A stretch of 64,000 bases of DNA from Alteribacter aurantiacus DSM 18675 (GTDB taxonomy: Bacteria > Bacillota > Bacilli > Bacillales > Salisediminibacteriaceae), in NCBI RefSeq assembly GCF_000429705.1, contig NZ_KE386942.1, forward strand, positions 451,241 through 515,240, read 5' to 3'. Positions 59,671 through 64,000 of this stretch are shown piece after piece (position 1 is the first letter of the stretch; every line of letters starts with the position of its first letter). The notes under the pieces were generated by a model. The model saw only the letters and a list, made by a program, of their open reading frames with translations. It was not told the DNA's origin and did no database searches. The position numbers and the translations under genes were made by a program.

Positions 59671-61245
59671 TTATTCTATCGTCACCGGTAAATGCCCCGT
59701 TACTTTTCGTTTGCCATAAATCGCATCTGCCGCTACCTGCAGTGCTGGTGTATTGAATTCGTACGTGGCAATACATGCGTTTGCCTTTTCAACAAGGGAT
59801 AAATCATACGGGCTTCGCATGGCCACGACAATAATGTTTTTATTTAATGCCATCAACTCTACTAAAAGTTCTTGCTGTTTTGGTGACTGGTTAGCCGTAA
59901 CCGTGCCGACAATCAACAGGGAGTACCCCTTTGCTTTTTCCACAATCTCTGGGACCCCATCAGAGAGTACAACCGAATCGGCATCGGGATCATAGCGTTC
60001 GATGGCTTCTTTTAACCCATCTGTTGAAAAGCGCTTGTCTTCAACCATTGTTAGATAGCCATTTTCCGGATAAATAACGAGGGTTTTCTCGGCTGGTGAT
60101 AACGGAAGAATTCCGTCGTTTTTAACGATCGTCACACCGGCAGCCATTGCCTCTTGAGCGAGGATTTGATGGGCTTTACAACCCACCACACTAGGCACCT
60201 TTATTCGACTTTCTTCTGTATGTACATCTTCCCAGCGCAAGTATTTCTGTTTTAAATGATCGATTCGTTTCCACGCCTCGTTGATAACTTGTTCAGAGAT
60301 GGTACCGTTCTTTACCGCTGTTTGAATGGTTTTTAACGTTTTGTACTGCTCAGCTTTAAGGTTTGAAATCATTACAAGGTCTGCTCCAGCTAGAATGGCT
60401 TTTACGGCTCCTTGATCGGTTCCAGTTCGTTTTGATATGGCGTCCATTTCCATACAGTCGGTCGTGATCACGCCTTGAAAACCAAGCTTTTTACGTAAGA
60501 GGTCAGTTAACACAGTTCCGGAGAGTGTTGCGGGTAAATTAGGTGTTTTTTCAAGTGCTGGGAAGGAAATATGAGACGTCATCACAACATCGGCTCCTTC
60601 TTCTATACAACGCTTGAAGGGGACAAGCTCGACTTCTTCAAGCCTAGAAAGGGTGTGTGGAATAACAGGAAGCGCCAAGTGGGAGTCCACATTTGTATCT
60701 CCGTGTCCGGGAAAATGTTTAAGGGTCGTGATGATACCGGCCCTTTGCATTCCTTTCATCGATTCGGCACCCATGATCCCTACATCATCAGGATTTTCAC
60801 CAAAGGAGCGAACGTTAATAACCGGGTTTTGAGGATTATTGTTCACATCCACGGTCGGCGCCAGGTTCCAATTGATCCCTAACGCACCGAGTTCTTTTCC
60901 TGTTGCTTCCCCTACCCGATGAGCGAGGGATGGGTGTTTCGTCGCCCCTAACAGCATGGATCCAGGAAAAACAGTGGTGCCATCACCAAGACGGCGAACG
61001 ACCCCGTTTTCTTGATCGGTACAAATCAATAGTGGATGTTTGTGGCCTGCTTCTTTCGCCACTCGTTGCAGGCGTGTGGTAAGTAATAGTACGTCTTCAG
61101 GTGAACCGATGTTTCGGCCGAATAAAATGATCCCGCCTACGTGATGGTGTTTGATGAGGTCAACAATCTCGTCTGATAAACGAGCAGGGTGTTCAGCTTT
61201 AAAGCCAAACACCATCATCTGCCCGATCTTTTCTGTTAGGTTCAT
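59671..61245 (-). CDS. GH3 beta-N-acetylglucosaminidase (NagZ-like), copy 2
   Basis: A 524-residue GH3 enzyme with KHFPGHGDTNVDSH and VITTDCMEMDA as in copy 1 and the same C-terminal domain. No signal peptide. Its first base overlaps the permease stop. The two copies are related along their whole length but clearly diverged, so they may treat different wall fragments. Confidence 0.88.
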   Translation of the reverse strand: MNLTEKIGQMMVFGFKAEHPARLSDEIVDLIKHHHVGGIILFGRNIGSPEDVLLLTTRLQRVAKEAGHKHPLLICTDQENGVVRRLGDGTTVFPGSMLLGATKHPSLAHRVGEATGKELGALGINWNLAPTVDVNNNPQNPVINVRSFGENPDDVGIMGAESMKGMQRAGIITTLKHFPGHGDTNVDSHLALPVIPHTLSRLEEVELVPFKRCIEEGADVVMTSHISFPALEKTPNLPATLSGTVLTDLLRKKLGFQGVITTDCMEMDAISKRTGTDQGAVKAILAGADLVMISNLKAEQYKTLKTIQTAVKNGTISEQVINEAWKRIDHLKQKYLRWEDVHTEESRIKVPSVVGCKAHQILAQEAMAAGVTIVKNDGILPLSPAEKTLVIYPENGYLTMVEDKRFSTDGLKEAIERYDPDADSVVLSDGVPEIVEKAKGYSLLIVGTVTANQSPKQQELLVELMALNKNIIVVAMRSPYDLSLVEKANACIATYEFNTPALQVAADAIYGKRKVTGHLPVTIE

Positions 61246-62210
61246 TATTCTTTCACTCCGCCCATTGTAAGCCCTTTAATAAAGTAGCGTTGGAAGATGA
61301 GGAAGAAGATAATAATTGGTACTGCAGCCACTGTCGCCCCTGCCATAAGGAACTTAAAGTCTGCTAGGTTCGCATCTTGAAGGGTTTTCAGTCCTGCCGG
61401 TAGTGTCATCAGGTCTACATCGTTGATGACAATAATTGGCCACAAGAAGGCATTCCATACAAGTACGAACGTAAAGATTCCGAGCGTGGCCATTGCCGGT
61501 CTCGCTAGTGGCAAGATGATCTTATAAAAGATCTTCCATTCGCTGGCTCCGTCTATTTTTGCGGCTTCAATAAGTTCATCAGGGATCGATAATAAGAATT
61601 GCCGCATTAAAAACACACCAAATGCCAGTGCCAAGTTCGGTAGTATGAGAGCCCAGTGGGTGTCAAAGAGCTGTAACTCCTGGACGATAATAAAGGTTGG
61701 AACGAGTGTGACTTGCTCTGGAATCATCATCGTTGAAATGATCACCCAGAAGATAATCCACTTTCCAGGGAAGTCTTTTTTTGCCAATACATAACCTGCC
61801 ATCGTATCAATCAACACAATAATCGCTGTCGTTAAAACAGCAATGTACAAACTATTAAACAGCCATTTCATCACCGGCGTTCTCGTAAACAACCGATTGA
61901 ACGCTCCAAATGACTTTTCTCTCACTTCAGTCATGAGTTCTCCGTGTACTTCTGCTTGTTCAAGATCCCCTGCCCGCTCGGCTTCCCGTTTCTTTTGCCA
62001 TTGGGATATGTATTCCGTAATCCCGACAGGATAAAGCTTTGGTGGGGCCGATTCGACATAAGAGACCGGACGGTCCATTTCTTCGTTTTGATAACTCGGA
62101 AGCTGGAAGGCCGTTGAGAACACCCAATACAAAGGAAGAAGAGAGACGATGGCGATAGCTAATAATATCGTAATTGAAACTGGTTTTTTAAGTTTCCTAA
62201 TCATACTCAT
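61245..62210 (-). CDS. CUT1-family ABC sugar permease (MalG-like)
   Basis: A 321-residue permease with six membrane segments and the EAA loop ELIEAAKIDGASEWKIFYKIILPLARPA. A charged insert of about 60 residues follows the first membrane segment. With the next gene and the binding protein it forms a sugar importer. Neighbours argue for GlcNAc/MurNAc-type sugars or larger wall fragments as cargo. Confidence 0.88.
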   Translation of the reverse strand: MSMIRKLKKPVSITILLAIAIVSLLPLYWVFSTAFQLPSYQNEEMDRPVSYVESAPPKLYPVGITEYISQWQKKREAERAGDLEQAEVHGELMTEVREKSFGAFNRLFTRTPVMKWLFNSLYIAVLTTAIIVLIDTMAGYVLAKKDFPGKWIIFWVIISTMMIPEQVTLVPTFIIVQELQLFDTHWALILPNLALAFGVFLMRQFLLSIPDELIEAAKIDGASEWKIFYKIILPLARPAMATLGIFTFVLVWNAFLWPIIVINDVDLMTLPAGLKTLQDANLADFKFLMAGATVAAVPIIIFFLIFQRYFIKGLTMGGVKE

Positions 62211-62219
62211 CTGCCTCCT

Positions 62220-63146
62220 TTATTTGTCTGTTCGAAGCGCCTTAAACTGCGCGATCGCAAAGCCCATTAAGATTAAGAACAAAATGACCGACTGTGCCGA
62301 TGCCAAACCAAAGTTGAAGTCTCGGAAGGCCGTCTTATAAATCACGTGAACAAGGGTTTCGGTCGAATACCCGGGTCCCCCTCCGGTCATCATAATGATT
62401 TGTGTAAACACTTGGAACGACCCAATCGTACTAATGATCACCAAATACAACGTGGTTGGCTTTAGCATTGGGATCGTAATTTTCATAAACTTCTGGAACG
62501 AATTCGCCCCATCAATTTCTGCTGCTTCGTATAAAGAAGGACTAATATTGTTCATTGCTGCTAAATAAATGATGATCCCTGCTCCTGGAGGTATAAGTAT
62601 CGCCATAATCATGAGGGACGGGAGCGCCGTGGACGTTTGTCCAAGCCAGTTCACAGGCTCAAAGCCGAAAAATCCGATTATGTAGTTAAACAACCCAAAC
62701 CGATAGTTATACATCCAACGCCAGACCATCGCGATAATAACCATGGAGGTTACCGTTGGAAGGTAAAAGGCTGAGCGGAAAAACGTTTGCGATATGCTTC
62801 CTAAGGGTTGAATCAATGCAGCAATGACAAGTGCCGTAATGATAAACGCTGGGACTGTTACGATGGTATAAAGAAAAGTATTCCATAAGGCCGCTCTGAA
62901 GATTGGACTTTGAAACGCCTCAAAATAGTGTTTAAAGCCGACATAATCGACTGTAAAAACGCCGCGATCCTGAAAGGAAATAATAAAGGCCCAAATGATC
63001 GGAATTAACATGAAAATCGTAAAGAAGATAAGTTTAGGCATTAAGAAAAAATAAGCAACCTTGTTTTTTTTGATCTTTGTCCATAACGTCGGTTTTTTCA
63101 TGATAACCGATTCGTTAGACGGTTGCAGATTCGGATTTGAATTCAT
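62220..63146 (-). CDS. CUT1-family ABC sugar permease (MalF-like)
   Basis: A 308-residue permease with six membrane segments and the EAA-type loop YEAAEIDGANSFQKFMKITIPML. AAAGGAGGCCGGCATC precedes the ATG. It is the partner of the permease at 61245-62210; no ATPase gene is seen, so a shared MsmX-type ATPase is likely, as is common in Bacillus. Confidence 0.88.
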   Translation of the reverse strand: MNSNPNLQPSNESVIMKKPTLWTKIKKNKVAYFFLMPKLIFFTIFMLIPIIWAFIISFQDRGVFTVDYVGFKHYFEAFQSPIFRAALWNTFLYTIVTVPAFIITALVIAALIQPLGSISQTFFRSAFYLPTVTSMVIIAMVWRWMYNYRFGLFNYIIGFFGFEPVNWLGQTSTALPSLMIMAILIPPGAGIIIYLAAMNNISPSLYEAAEIDGANSFQKFMKITIPMLKPTTLYLVIISTIGSFQVFTQIIMMTGGGPGYSTETLVHVIYKTAFRDFNFGLASAQSVILFLILMGFAIAQFKALRTDK

Positions 63147-63229
63147 GATGCCGGCCTCCTTTCCATTTAGGTGTGATAGTGGTCATATCCTTGATTTATA
63201 ACGTAGTGTAGCCGATGACTCTAATAAAA

Positions 63230-63275
63230 GACGCTCTTTCCCTCTCGTTTGTCAGAAGGAAAGAGCGGGTGTTGT
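63230..63275 (-). terminator. Hairpin after the binding protein gene
   Basis: CGCTCTTTCC and GGAAAGAGCG form the stem on the minus strand around a 16-base loop, followed by TCTTTTATT. Partial read-through would explain why the permease genes downstream are made at lower levels than the binding protein. Confidence 0.75.
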
Positions 63276-63278
63276 TTA

Positions 63279-64000
63279 TTAGTTATTAATGATGCGCTCT
63301 ACTTCACTTCTTGCGTCTTCTAGTGCTTCTTCAGGTGTCTTTTCACCGTTAGCAGCAAGTTGAATTTGACTTTGAATCACTTCGTCAATTCGTGCCCACT
63401 CCGGGTGACGAGGAATTGGTACAACTTGCTCACTTAGTTCTTGTGCAGCAGCCATACCTGGGTTGTCAGCAAATGGATCCATGTCCGCTGTAGAAATACG
63501 AGCGGGGAATGTACCATAGTTTGTTGACATTTCATACTGCTCTTCTGTAGACGAAATGTGGCGTAAAAACTCTCCTACCATACGCTTTTTCGCTTCATCT
63601 TCACCTTGGTTAAACATGACGTATCCACCGATACCACCCATTGTAACGGGCTCGCCTAAGTCACCAATCGGGTACTCGGCTACCATGAAGTCCATGTTGT
63701 ACTCTTCTCCTTGAAGGGAGCTAATCGCCCACGTTGCCCATGGCTGTGCCGCAATTGTACGCTGGTCGAGTGCCGCAAATGCTTGGAATGTACCACCAAC
63801 ATCGGATCCACCCATCTCAACTGGTGCTACTTCGTGTTCGAACTTCAAGTCAACAAACTTTTGGAGGCCGCTTACAGCTTCCGGAGAATCGAACGTATAC
63901 TCTTCAAGGTCTTCACTTAATGGATATCCTCCATCCATTAAGAGGAATGGCCATGCCTCGTAGTAACCTGGCATTACATAAGTAGAGAAACCATAAATGT
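63279..64000 (-). CDS. ABC sugar-binding protein, 5' end missing
   Basis: The frame runs off the right edge; the visible part codes for the C-terminal 239 residues. Segments such as MPGYYEAWPFLLMDGGYP, GGIGGYVMFNQG and ERIINN fit the extracellular sugar-binding proteins of CUT1 importers (YesO/UgpB-like). Upstream residues read IYGFSTYV before the Met at 63974, so that Met is internal. It is the first visible gene of the importer. Confidence 0.85.
   Translation of the reverse strand, partial: IYGFSTYVMPGYYEAWPFLLMDGGYPLSEDLEEYTFDSPEAVSGLQKFVDLKFEHEVAPVEMGGSDVGGTFQAFAALDQRTIAAQPWATWAISSLQGEEYNMDFMVAEYPIGDLGEPVTMGGIGGYVMFNQGEDEAKKRMVGEFLRHISSTEEQYEMSTNYGTFPARISTADMDPFADNPGMAAAQELSEQVVPIPRHPEWARIDEVIQSQIQLAANGEKTPEEALEDARSEVERIINN

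Overview
The window looks like chromosomal DNA from a spore-forming member of the Bacillaceae, probably salt- or alkali-tolerant. Reasons are the strong AGGAGG ribosome sites, frequent TTG/GTG starts, the sporulation genes spoVIF and a YjcZ-type micro-protein, sigma-B-type promoters (GTTTAA-N13-GGGTAT), Bacillus-like riboswitches, the gene order moxR-DUF58-transglutaminase-guaA (as yeaC-yeaD-yebA-guaA in B. subtilis), and secreted proteins rich in Asp/Glu. No rRNA, tRNA, transposase, phage gene or CRISPR array was seen.

Layout. 1-2106: a left-truncated minus-strand protein divergent from a trehalose-type PTS permease with a TreR-like operator. 2269-6543: a two-component system flanked by two surface lipoproteins (a YtkA-type one with a His/Asp linker and a beta-propeller). 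6735-14867: guanine-riboswitch genes pbuG and guaA, then the transglutaminase/DUF58/MoxR set. 15335-17517: a TauE-type permease, a sigma-B small protein and a nitroreductase. 17664-32386: a 4-hydroxyphenylacetate (homoprotocatechuate) catabolic region, hpaG1-hpaG2-hpaF on plus and hpaC, hpaD, hpaB, hpaE and a DapA-like aldolase on minus, with a LysR regulator. It is interrupted by a SAM-riboswitch operon for a VOC enzyme plus a sulfonate-type ABC importer. 32702-40956: sulfur handling (rhodaneses, TusA, YeeE permease, rhodanese lipoprotein), glutathione peroxidase and a second surface beta-propeller. 41036-50353: mixed housekeeping, stress and sporulation genes. 50786-64000: a cell-wall sugar (MurNAc/GlcNAc) recovery cluster: RpiR/MurR regulator, NamZ, PIG-L protein, two GH3 NagZ-like enzymes, a beta-lactamase-fold amidase candidate, AnmK, two double-GNAT proteins and a CUT1 ABC importer running off the right edge.

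The signals most worth a second look are: (1) five intergenic tandem arrays with exact or alternating 20-21 bp periods, three of which share the same leader, always between genes and each with its own unit sequence; (2) the cell-wall sugar cluster, whose hydrolases all appear to lack signal peptides, pointing to import before digestion; (3) a terminator-like hairpin that buries the ribosome site of a tautomerase gene; (4) two CsoR/CstR-like operators in front of a rhodanese and a DUF202 gene; (5) a small palindromic hairpin in three copies, one of which supplies the stop codon of a gene; (6) a namZ gene whose only well-placed start after a perfect ribosome site is ATC.
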